A stretch of 39,916 bases of DNA from positions 1 through 39,916 of the forward strand of contig CAICTM010001012.1 in assembly GCA_903772945.1 (NCBI GenBank). The letters run 5' to 3'. This DNA is from Seminavis robusta. Lineage: Eukaryota > Bacillariophyta > Bacillariophyceae > Naviculales > Naviculaceae. Within the stretch, counting starts at the first letter, position 1, and every line of letters begins with the position of its first letter. Positions 20,539 through 29,068 of the stretch are shown piece by piece. The notes beneath the pieces are model-generated. The model saw only the letters and a program-made list of their open reading frames with translations, ran no database searches and was not told the DNA's origin. The position numbers and the translations under genes are program-made.

Positions 20539-22776
20539 TTAGAGTTGATAGGCCGATTCGTCGTCGTCGTCATCGTCATCCAGTATTGGTGGATCGAGAT
20601 TCAAGTCCCCAAGACTTCCTGGGGCAGAAACACCTTTTCTCCTTGCGGTAGAGTCTCGTTTCCTTCGTTTCGGCAGCTGTTGTACGAGTCCTGCATTGAT
20701 TGCTGCCAACAAGGTGCTACATTGTACTCGTTCAATGCCATGTTCCGTCGTTGTAATGAACCCTTTTCCGCTGCGCATTTTCCCGCTCTGTTGTTGCTTT
20801 CTGGTGTATGTCATTGGCGTGATTATGCGAAGGAACCCCATACGTTGAGCTTCCAGAATGCGCTTCTCCATGGCTGCAACCGGGCGAAGCTCGCCTAGCA
20901 ATCCCACCTCCCCAACAAAGGCAGTATCCGAACGAACAGGTATGGACGCGAGACTGCTTACCAGTGCCACGGCAACGGTCAAATCGGACGAGCCGCCACC
21001 CTCGCGACCCCCAAGCCTCACAGACCCGACAACGTTGACGTACACATCTTGCCTGCCAAAGAACATGCCACATCGCTTCTGGAGTACTCGTAGCAAAAGC
21101 GCCAAGCGAGAATAAGCAATGCCATTGACATTTCTCTTGCTTCCACCCGTTGGGCCACTGCAGGAAGGCGTCACGAGAGCTTGAATCTCCACCGTCATGG
21201 CTCGTATTCCCTCGACAGCAACCGTAATGGCACATCCTTCTTGGTCATCTGTATTGAGACGATGTGCGAGCAAGAGGGAAGATGGATCGGACACTGGCAG
21301 CAAACGCCCCGCTGTCATTTCGTAGACACCCACATTGTCGGCGGCACCAAACCGATTCTTGCTGGTCCGCAACATTCTCAAATTCATCATTTCTCCGCCT
21401 CCCTCCAGACCTTCCAAATACGCCACGCAATCGACCTGGTGCTCGACCGTCCGAGGTCCCGCGACATCTCCACTTTTGGTAACATGTCCGACCAAGATAA
21501 TGGGAATATTGGTGGATTTGGCAATTCGTAGCAAGAGCGCTACGGATTCTCGCATTTGCGTGACTCCACCCGCTGCCGATGCCCCTCCCGCTTCGCATAT
21601 CATGGTTTGAATCGAATCAATGACCATCATGGATGGCGGGTTTGTCTTGTACAATGCGAGACTCTGATTGACGGCGGCAGCTTCCATGAGTGTCACCACC
21701 TGCTCTGCCAATGTATCCACATGGGTTTCACTGAGCAAGTACAAATTGTTGCTAGCAGTACTACAACCCAAGCGTTTGGCTCGTTCGGCAATTTGTTGCG
21801 CCGTTTCTTCGCCCGAAACATACCAGACAGGTCCATCTTGCAGATTGTTGGATGCGATACTGGCCGCCGTCTGCAGCAAGAGCGTGCTCTTTCCCACACC
21901 TGGAGATCCGCCCAACAAGCATAACGATCCCTTCATGATTCCACCGCCAAAAACAGTATTGAGTTCTTCGTCATCTGGAATGACTATTCTTTGGTTCTGT
22001 TTCTTGTTGTTGTCATTGCTATTGTCAAGGACATCATTGATGCGGACCGGTGGATTGACGAATAGGCCGGTTGGATCATTGGGAAAGCCTCTGTTGTTGT
22101 TGGTTCCTCCGATCCAGGACGACGATGGCCTCTTGTTGGTTGTCGTAAAGTCCTCCCCATTATTATTATTGTTTGCAAAATTTGATGAAGAGGAAAAGAT
22201 GGGTCTCTCAAAGAGTGCCCGACTATTCGATGCCGCATTCGTTTTGCGCTCTCGTTGGACGGCAAATTCTTGTAGGGTATTCCATTCCTTGCAGGTGGGA
22301 CATCGTCCATGCCATTTGACTGTTTCACAACCACAGTTGGTACAAACATGGACGGTTGCCTTGGAAGATCCCGAGGTTCCCATGGCCTTTCTCGTGGAAG
22401 GAGACGATCGTCCTCGATTGAGACCAAAGGAAACCACGTTTTTGGGAGGCTTGAATTGAGATACATCCACTTCTGGAGGAACATCATCATCATCATCGTC
22501 ATCATCGTCGTCGTCATCCAAATCGCTGTCTTTCAGTCCAAGCAGCAATGACTGGCCAGTACTAGTACTGATACCATGGCTACCAACACGTGTCAAAGTA
22601 TTAGTGTGACAGGGCGAGAATCCGTTCACAAAGAGTGGGTAGCTTAGCGGCAATAGAGCCACACCATAGCACAACAATAATGGAGAGAGGACCCTGTTGG
22701 CACGACGACTTGTAGTACTGATACATACATTAGAGCTGTGGTGGATTTGTCTACTACTAGACATGGTGGTTGGCAT
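20539..22776 (-). CDS. radA: RadA/Sms-type DNA repair ATPase, predicted plastid-targeted
   Basis: A single-exon protein of 745 residues (741 from the ATG at 22764). Order: presequence; poly-Asp run (85-98); C4 zinc finger C145-x2-C148...C159-x2-C162; a low-complexity linker; RecA-like core with Walker A GGSPGVGKST (289-298), Walker B MVIDSIQT (~384-391), and the RadA hallmark KNRFG (473-477); then the Lon-protease-like domain (~570-720), ending in a second Asp run. RadA is a DnaB-like branch-migration motor that acts in recombination repair in bacteria and, in plants, in organelles. The presequence has a hydrophobic stretch (30-51) ending VNG|FSP, with Phe at +1, the diatom ASAFAP-type plastid signal. 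The N-terminal extension is therefore long compared with the ~450-residue bacterial enzyme. Organelle DNA repair is inferred. Confidence 0.9.
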   Translation of the reverse strand: MPTTMSSSRQIHHSSNVCISTTSRRANRVLSPLLLCYGVALLPLSYPLFVNGFSPCHTNTLTRVGSHGISTSTGQSLLLGLKDSDLDDDDDDDDDDDDVPPEVDVSQFKPPKNVVSFGLNRGRSSPSTRKAMGTSGSSKATVHVCTNCGCETVKWHGRCPTCKEWNTLQEFAVQRERKTNAASNSRALFERPIFSSSSNFANNNNNGEDFTTTNKRPSSSWIGGTNNNRGFPNDPTGLFVNPPVRINDVLDNSNDNNKKQNQRIVIPDDEELNTVFGGGIMKGSLCLLGGSPGVGKSTLLLQTAASIASNNLQDGPVWYVSGEETAQQIAERAKRLGCSTASNNLYLLSETHVDTLAEQVVTLMEAAAVNQSLALYKTNPPSMMVIDSIQTMICEAGGASAAGGVTQMRESVALLLRIAKSTNIPIILVGHVTKSGDVAGPRTVEHQVDCVAYLEGLEGGGEMMNLRMLRTSKNRFGAADNVGVYEMTAGRLLPVSDPSSLLLAHRLNTDDQEGCAITVAVEGIRAMTVEIQALVTPSCSGPTGGSKRNVNGIAYSRLALLLRVLQKRCGMFFGRQDVYVNVVGSVRLGGREGGGSSDLTVAVALVSSLASIPVRSDTAFVGEVGLLGELRPVAAMEKRILEAQRMGFLRIITPMTYTRKQQQSGKMRSGKGFITTTEHGIERVQCSTLLAAINAGLVQQLPKRRKRDSTARRKGVSAPGSLGDLNLDPPILDDDDDDDESAYQL

Positions 22777-22897
22777 GTTGAGAACAATAGTCTAATGAAA
22801 GGGTTTGTGGAAGTGCATGTCTTTGGGTTTTTGTGTCTTTCTGTGGGAAGCCTGAAGGCGGAAGATCCACAGATCCAACAGTCTACGATAGCGTTAG

Positions 22898-24522
22898 GGG
22901 TTTCATCGGAAGTACCTACCCTCCATTCAACACCTCCTTGCAGCCGATGTCTACTATCATTTAGACCCCACCACCATCACCTCATCCACCCTCTTCGACT
23001 GGCACTCCCCATTTCAGTCCACCATCTCCACTGCATCCCACTCCTTCCTCTCCCAACTTGGCGCGGCCACCTCCCTCTCCCCTGTTTCCCAACACCTCCT
23101 GCATCTCCCTGTATCTGCCGGCGGCTTGGGCACACGCAACCACTCTGTCTCCTCCATCACAGCATTCCTTGTCTCCACCACCCGGAACCTCCGATATGCC
23201 ACCAGCGGCATCAATGTCGGTCCCAACCACATTGCCTCCCTCCCCACCACCATGGCCCGCACCCTTGCATCCTGGCAGCGTCCATCTACAACTGTCCCCC
23301 TCTTCCAACTCTTCACCACCCTCCTGCCCCACTTCCTACCCCACTACCATTCCCTCCCGTCCCACCACTCTGATCCCCCCTCTCCCCCAGTACATTTGTC
23401 ACTGATGGCAACCTCCAAGGCCTTGCCTCTGCCATCTACACTAAAACCACCCGCCTGCACCTCGACTCATTCCTCTCTACTGCCCCTGCCTCCACCACTA
23501 CCATCTTCCCCTCCATTCTCTCCCACTACACTGCCATCCCCCTCCGGTCCTACAACCGCCGGTTCCCTCACAACAGGCTTTCCAATGACATCTTCCAGCT
23601 CCTCTACCAACGGAAACTCCGACTAGCCATCCTCCCCCCAGCCATCTCCAACCAACCTTGCCACCATTGCAAACGAGTTCTTTTAGACCCCTATGGTGAC
23701 CATTTCCTTCAATGCACCCACTACAGCAAGAAACGGCTAAGTGATGGCATTCGTGACACTGTGTACCACGTCCTCACTCACCTTGCCCCCCTTGCTGGCA
23801 TCACTCCGTCCAAGGACGGAGTCACCTGCGAAACCCAAGCCCTCCTCGACAACCAGGGCTACCCCAACCAACGCCCTGCCGATATTGGCATCTCCCTCAA
23901 CTCCTCCTGCCTTCGACCTCCCCCTACCACTCCATCCTCTTTCCTCGCTATCGACATTACTGTTACCAGCCCTCCTGAATCCTCTTGTGCCCGGTCTGCC
24001 CACCAACCCAAAACCCTTTCCCAGGCCCATCTCAAGTCGATTCGAAGTAAGCTCACAACAAAATCTCGCACTGTCCCCACTGAATACTTTACTGCTCTCC
24101 AAAATGCAGGCATCATCCTGCTCCCCTTCACAGTGGACCCATTTCTTGGACTGGGACCCTTCGCCCATGCCCTTCTCTACGGCTCCGCTCGCCAACCATT
24201 CCCCCTCCCAGCACCCCCGTGGTCTGCCAAACTCCCCACCCACTCCCAACGCTCCTACAGCCAACTCCTTTCAGCCCCAACCGCCATTCTCCCCACTGCT
24301 GATACCCACTTTGTCACCCCCACCAACTACTCCATTGACACCCAACCCTACACACCTTCACGCTGGGCACACCAATCCCTTGCCCTCAATCTATCTACCC
24401 ACTTAGCACAACACTTTCAACGCGCTATTACACGCCAAGCTCGATCCCTCTATTCCTCCGGCTCATCCCCATCCTCAGTCCTTGCCGGTCCATATGCCTA
24501 CTTCACGCCCAGAACCCCTTGA
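22898..24522 (+). pseudogene. C-terminal fragment of LINE RT protein with CCHC finger and RLE-like domain
   Basis: Two frames hold one protein. From 22898 to about 23385 the frame reads KYLPSIQHLLAADVYYHL and later LHLPVSAGGLGTRNHS, the RT thumb-type GGLG motif. Then a one-step frameshift between 23374 and 23395 leads into the frame that stays open to the TGA at 24522. That part has a finger of form C-x2-C-x10-H-x3-C (CHHCKRVLLDPYGDHFLQC), then SDGIRDTVYHVL, and further on RPADIGI ... FLAIDITVTSP, the spaced D...D-x-T-V signature of restriction-like endonucleases of R2/CRE-type LINEs. The RT catalytic palm is absent because of truncation. The frameshift and lack of a start make this a dead copy. 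Confidence 0.65.
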
Positions 24523-24589
24523 TCCCTTCCCCTACTTTTTACAAGCGGACGTTACCTAGTACCGTTCCTTTCACGTAATCCCCTTTATA

Positions 24590-24590
24590 G

Positions 24591-24621
<31 letters not shown>
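24590..24621 (+). repeat. (ATTT)n microsatellite tail
   Basis: About eight ATTT units follow the 3' UTR of the LINE-like fragment, ending in ATATTATATAG. Simple-repeat tails in place of poly(A) are known for several LINE clades, and the position supports this being the 3' end of the element. Confidence 0.8.
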
Positions 24622-24630
24622 TATTATATA

Positions 24631-25973
24631 GCGGGACGGATGTACGGATACCGGTACTGCGACTACGACTGCACGGGTACCACTATTGTTGGTTGCTTTG
24701 ACCACATGATTCAAGACCGTTCCATCATTCAATCTGTTTCAAAGCAATGGCGACGTAAAATTCCTACCGCTAGTAGCTAGCTAGGAACAATTGTTGGGCT
24801 GTGCGCTTGCACCGTACGGTACGGTATCGGTACCGTACAGCCGCTAAAGTGCTCAAGACGGACCTCTACTCAGTATTGTCTGCCTTTGGACTCAGACGAA
24901 TGAGGAACTAAACGACATACTCCGAGTACCGGTAGGTACAAAAGGCGTGGCTACACTCCTTGGGGGGAAAGCTTTTGGCGTCTCTGGCGTCAAAAGCAAC
25001 GGAACAAAAAAAAAAGACTCAAGTACCTCCATTGCAGCCATCCACTGCACCTCTGCCCAACAAGTAGGGTTATGGCAGCAGGGAATGGTTGCATTATTCA
25101 ATCATTCGAATCCGTGTGCTCCCCTCGAGCTCAGTTTAAGACGCGTTGTCCCTCTTCGTAAAACGTGCTTCTTCGAACACTTCCCAGCCTCGTGTTGACG
25201 CTGAAATTGACGCTTGAACGAGCTCTGCTTGTTACCCCTGATGTTTCCGTCCCCGATACATACTCTCTAGCCCGATCGCGTCATGAAATTGATTGACGTC
25301 AAGGAACACCACCAAGGGTATACCGTATGTTGACCGTTACATGTTCCGGTACAGTACCCCCTCTCTTATACCCGTAACGTCGTGAGGACGGCTGGAAGTC
25401 ACCGGTATTCGGATGGCTCGCACCGGTCCCTTGTGGGCCAACCTCTCTGTCTGCTTCTTCTTTTCCGTCTGCGCTATGGGTGCTTTTTAGGTCTGCAAGC
25501 AGTCTTCTTAGCTCAAGGTCATCCAACCTCAACCATCGTCCTTGTGGCCTACCCCTTTCGCTTTTAAGCATCATACTCGAGTACATTATACCACTGGCTA
25601 CGGCGAACATCAGCTCTTCTGCCCGTAGTGATACGAAGCGAGTGGTTTTCTCTATCGTACAAATACCCATGCAGGCATGCAGGCACAGCGGTCGTTTCAC
25701 ATCATATGTTTGGGCGCTGTGCAGCCACCACGCAAATTCGAATTAACGTTATTCCCGCTATTCGTAACATTGAAGCAGTGTTAAACAACTTGTTACGAGG
25801 TCACTGAGAGTCCATTAAATCTCTTGCTTCGAAGGGGTGGCATCGGAAAGGAATGAATAAGCACCCCTTCGAGGATTAATAGATTACTCGAAGTCACGGA
25901 TGTTGCTTTCAGCAATTTTTGTGGCCGTTGCAGATCCATCCATATCTCACAAGTTTCGCATGACGAAAACAAA
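24631..25973. other. Intergenic region with palindromic GTACCGGTAC motifs
   Basis: No gene is supported. Notable are ATACCGGTACTG near 24648, a TAGCTAGCTAGG at 24774-24784, a compact run of CCGTACGGTACGGTATCGGTACCGTAC at 24812-24838, AGTACCGGTAGGTAC at 24926-24939, and a ten-base A run near 25007. A minus-strand open frame at 25299-25700 lacks an ATG and any known domain. The right end must hold the promoter of the secreted Cys-rich protein. Confidence 0.45.
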
Positions 25974-28262
25974 ATGATGATCTTCAACAAGTCAATTTCT
26001 TACATGCTAGCTCTCTCCCCGTTGCTTGTTGGGACCTCAACGGCACAAGGATGCTTCAAGGGCACAGCTGCAACGGTTACCCAAGCTTGCGTTGACAACA
26101 GTGCCAACTGTTGCAATGGCGCGGAAGCTTGCTCTTGGCCCGACACCTTGGACATGACTGTGTGCTCAAACAGCTGCAATGGTGATGCTGCCTGTAAGAT
26201 TACTAGTAGAACTGGTAAAGATGACCATGCTATTTCTGTTGCCAGTGGAAGCTGCATTGGCAAGAATGCATGCTTTGACCTGTCCAGGGGATACAATCTC
26301 AACCTTGGTGTTGACTCTAGTGTTGCTTCTTTCAGCTGCATCTCAGAGAGTGCCTGTCAGTACCTGTATGGCAATGTTGGAACCAACAGCTGTTTGAATG
26401 GAGAGAATGCTTGCGGAGGTGTTGGCCATGGTGTTGGAAATGACAGCTGCCATGGGTTCAATGTCTGCCTGAATGTCAAAAATGGAGTTGGCAGCAACAC
26501 TTGCTTTGGGAGAAAAACCTGCCACTACTCTGTTGGGCCCTTTGGCAATGGCAGTTGTACTGATGGTGAATACTCTTGCCAGAAAGCCACTGGAGAAGTT
26601 GCCAACTGTGTTAGGGACTGCTCAAATAACTATTGTCCTGTTGATGAAGGCTCCTACAACCCACATGATGGAACCTGTCAATACTTCAATTCCGATCTCT
26701 TCTTGAATGGAGGTGATGACTCTGTCACTACCACAGTAGATGGATGCTTCCAGGGAACAGCTGATGGAGTTACAAAGGCCTGTTTTGCAGGAAACGCAGA
26801 TTGCTGTGAGGGTGACGAAGCATGTGTTTGGCCAGATACACTTGATATGACTGTTTGTCCTGGCAGTTGCAATGGTGATGCAGCATGCAAGATTACAAGT
26901 AGAACTGACAAAGATGATCACTCTGTTGTCATTAAGGGTGGAAGCTGTCTTGGTGACAGTGCCTGCTATGACCTCTCCAGAGGATACAATCAGCAAATTG
27001 GTGTCAGTATGCAAGTTAAGAGTGGAAGTTGCCTTTCTGGGGCTGGTGTTGCAGCTTGCCGTGGTGCATATGGTGATATTGCAAAAAATAGCTGTGTGGG
27101 CAACCGGGCATGTACTAACCTTGGTGGAGGTGTTGGAAATGACAGTTGCCATGGAGAACAGCCTTGTATCCATGTAGCGAATGGTGTTGGGAGCCACAGC
27201 TGTTTAGGCCGGAAGACTTGTTTCTATGCTGAAGGCTCTATCGGAAATGGCAGCTGCCCAACAGGATATAGCTGCAATGGAGCAACAGGTGATATTGGTG
27301 ACTGTGTTGCAACCTGTAACAAAGAAGCATGTCCTGAGGATGAAGGGAGGTATGATGCGCTTACTGGAACTTGTTCTGATTTGAGCACACCGGCAGCTTT
27401 TGCCAAAGGTGACCCACACATGAAAGTATGTCACAAGTTGCTTCTTCCAATCGTTTTGATGCTTCTCTCCTAACAATTCGACGTGTCTATGCCCTTACTA
27501 AAGACCTTTGGAGGAGAAATGTATGATTTCCATGGAGAGTGTGACCTTGTTCTCCTGCAAAACCCTGAGTTCAAATCCAAGCTTGGCATGGACATTCACA
27601 TTCGAACCAAGATTACAGACTGGTGGTCCTCCATAGAGACTGCAGCTATCAAGCTAGGAGACGACACTTTGGAGATTCGTGCCAGCCCAAACAGTGATGA
27701 GTGGCTCTGGATCAATGGCACCCTGTTAGCAGATATTCCAGAAGGCCAATGGGGGCGAGCCAAACTGGCTGGGTTTTTGGTCCGCTACAAGCAATCCAGT
27801 CCAAAAGTCCGTGAAGCCATCATCTATTTGGAAGGGCACAAGGGGAAAATTGTGTTCAAGACCTTCAGCTCCTTTGTTCGTGTCGATGTAGACTGGAAGG
27901 ATAGTGAGAACTATGATGGTTCCATGGGACTTCTTGGGAGCTATGACCACGATGGTGCTCGCATTGGACGCGGCGGAGAGGCCATTAAAGATGTCATTGA
28001 GTTTGGACAGGACTGGCAAGTGCTTGAAACTGAGCCTCAATTGTTCCATTCATATCAAGGTGCCGTGTTGCCCCCCAATAAATGCACGATGGCGCTTGAC
28101 GATGAGGCAAAGGCTGCCCTTCGAGGACGTCGTCTTGCCGAGGGAATGTCCCATGCAAAAGCTGAAGCTGCCTGCAACCATTTGGAGGGTGCTGATGAGA
28201 AGGCAGCTTGCGTCTTTGATGTGCTTGCCACGCAAGACTTGAACATGGCCAGTGCTTGGTAG
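25974..28262 (+). CDS. Secreted Cys-rich repeat protein with C-terminal VWD-like domain
   Basis: Two exons, 25974-27425 and 27504-28262, joined in phase 0 over a 78-base GT-AG intron; 736 residues. Residues 1-25 form a signal peptide (LALSPLLVGTSTAQG). Two long Cys-rich blocks follow (~26-245 and ~257-470), both opening GCF.GTA and repeating WPDTLDMTVC, CNGDAACKITSRT and DLSRGYN. Each contains smaller units of form SC-x4/5-C followed by GVG. After the junction the sequence reads GDPHMK|TFGGEMYDFHGECD, the start of a von Willebrand factor type D domain, with the calcium-site-like GDPHM and the folded core to about residue 670. The C-terminus has a CNHLEGADEKAACVFDV motif. VWD modules occur in adhesive and gel-forming secreted proteins, so a role in adhesion or extracellular matrix is inferred. 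Confidence 0.85.
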
Positions 28263-28391
28263 ATTCCCTTCTTTCCGTTTCACTTTAGAAGGGTCCAGAA
28301 GAGACGAGAGAGTATCACGGTTTAGGAACATGTAACATTTTCATAACATTCAAATGCATCTTTAGGAATTCTGGCCGCTGGTCACGGTATA

Positions 28392-28532
28392 CAGTTGCAA
28401 CCAGGTAGTGGTGACCGGCCTTGAAAGAGGTGCTGATCCTTTCCAACCAAAAAGGTGCTGATCCTTTCCAACCACAACACAATGGCGGCGGCTTACAATC
28501 ATGTCAACTCGTGAGTGGAGTGACGAGCAACA
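28392..28532 (+). repeat. Direct repeat, copy 1
   Basis: It begins CAGTTGCAACCAGG and ends GAGTGGAGTGACGAGCAACA, with copy 2 at 28647-28779 in the same orientation. Inside copy 1 a 21-base segment (AGGTGCTGATCCTTTCCAACC) is itself doubled at 28428-28448 and 28453-28473. Confidence 0.7.
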
Positions 28533-28646
28533 ACTTTGGAAATCAGGTAGCTGCGGTAAATCAAATTTTGGATACAAACATGTAGAGTAAAGAATAACTT
28601 TAACCCTAACCTTACCGCATCTACCTGTCTAAACTGTCTCCAGACA

Positions 28647-28779
28647 CAGTTGCAACCAGGAGGTGGCCACCAGCCTTGAAAGAGGTGCTGATCCTTTCCA
28701 ACGTCAACACGATGGCGGCAGTTTTACAATCATGTCAAGTACATAGGATTGATACTCGTGGGTGGAGTGACGAGCAACA
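28647..28779 (+). repeat. Direct repeat, copy 2
   Basis: The diverged partner of the block at 28392-28532. It shares the CAGTTGCAACCAGG start, CTTGAAAGAGGTGCTGATCC, a GATGGCGGC stretch, ACAATCATGTCAA and the GTGGAGTGACGAGCAACA end, but has only one copy of the internal 21-base unit and a 15-base insertion before the end. Confidence 0.7.
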
Positions 28780-29068
28780 TCGACTCTGCGTGCATTACTT
28801 ATTGACTATGCATACATGTCCCGAGATGAGGTCCAGTCATTTGTCCAACGTTGACGAGCCCTCGCGGTTATTTGCCGATTGTGAGTGGAAGGTGGGAACA
28901 AGAGCTATTTAACTTAATACAGTGAAAGCGTCGTGGTCTACATGGATGTTGAGAGTATGTGCCCAGACTCCGGCGTGGTGATCCTCCTACGGTACGTCTG
29001 CTGGGGATGTCATTGAAAATGCAGTTGCCCTGCTGCTTCCCTGCTGGAACAAAGCTGACAAAAACAAT

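Larger units (their letters stand above)
22892..24630 (+). mobile_element. 5'-truncated non-LTR (LINE-like) retrotransposon
   Basis: The element is read on the plus strand. Its coding region starts abruptly after two in-frame stops near 22890, keeps only the last part of the reverse transcriptase protein, and ends with a short 3' UTR and an (ATTT)n tail at 24590-24621, as many LINEs do. The GC-rich, C-biased codon use (TCC, ACC, CTC) differs sharply from the neighbouring host genes. The 5' junction lies about 115 bases upstream of the RadA start codon. No target-site duplication could be found by eye. Extensive 5' truncation is usual for target-primed insertion. Confidence 0.65.
28263..29068. 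other. Intergenic region with a diverged direct duplication
   Basis: No gene is firmly supported. Two copies of a ~140-base block lie at 28392-28532 and 28647-28779. A plus-strand frame inside copy 2 (ATG near 28710: MAAVLQSCQVHRI...GWSDEQHRL, to 28912) is weakly protein-like, and copy 1 has a related WSDEQ stretch in another frame. The right end carries the 3' UTR of the LRR gene. Confidence 0.45.

Noticed and set aside
22982..24264. Long minus-strand frames opposite the LINE fragment
   Set aside because: They mirror the C-rich coding bias of the plus strand and give low-complexity Gly/Glu-rich peptides, whereas the plus strand shows real motifs.
25299..25700. Minus-strand open frame of 133 codons
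   Set aside because: It has no ATG at its start, no recognised domain and overlaps other open frames; the composition is not clearly coding.
28597..28615. Telomere-like TTAACCCTAACC
   Set aside because: Only about two units are present, in the middle of ordinary sequence, so it is probably chance.
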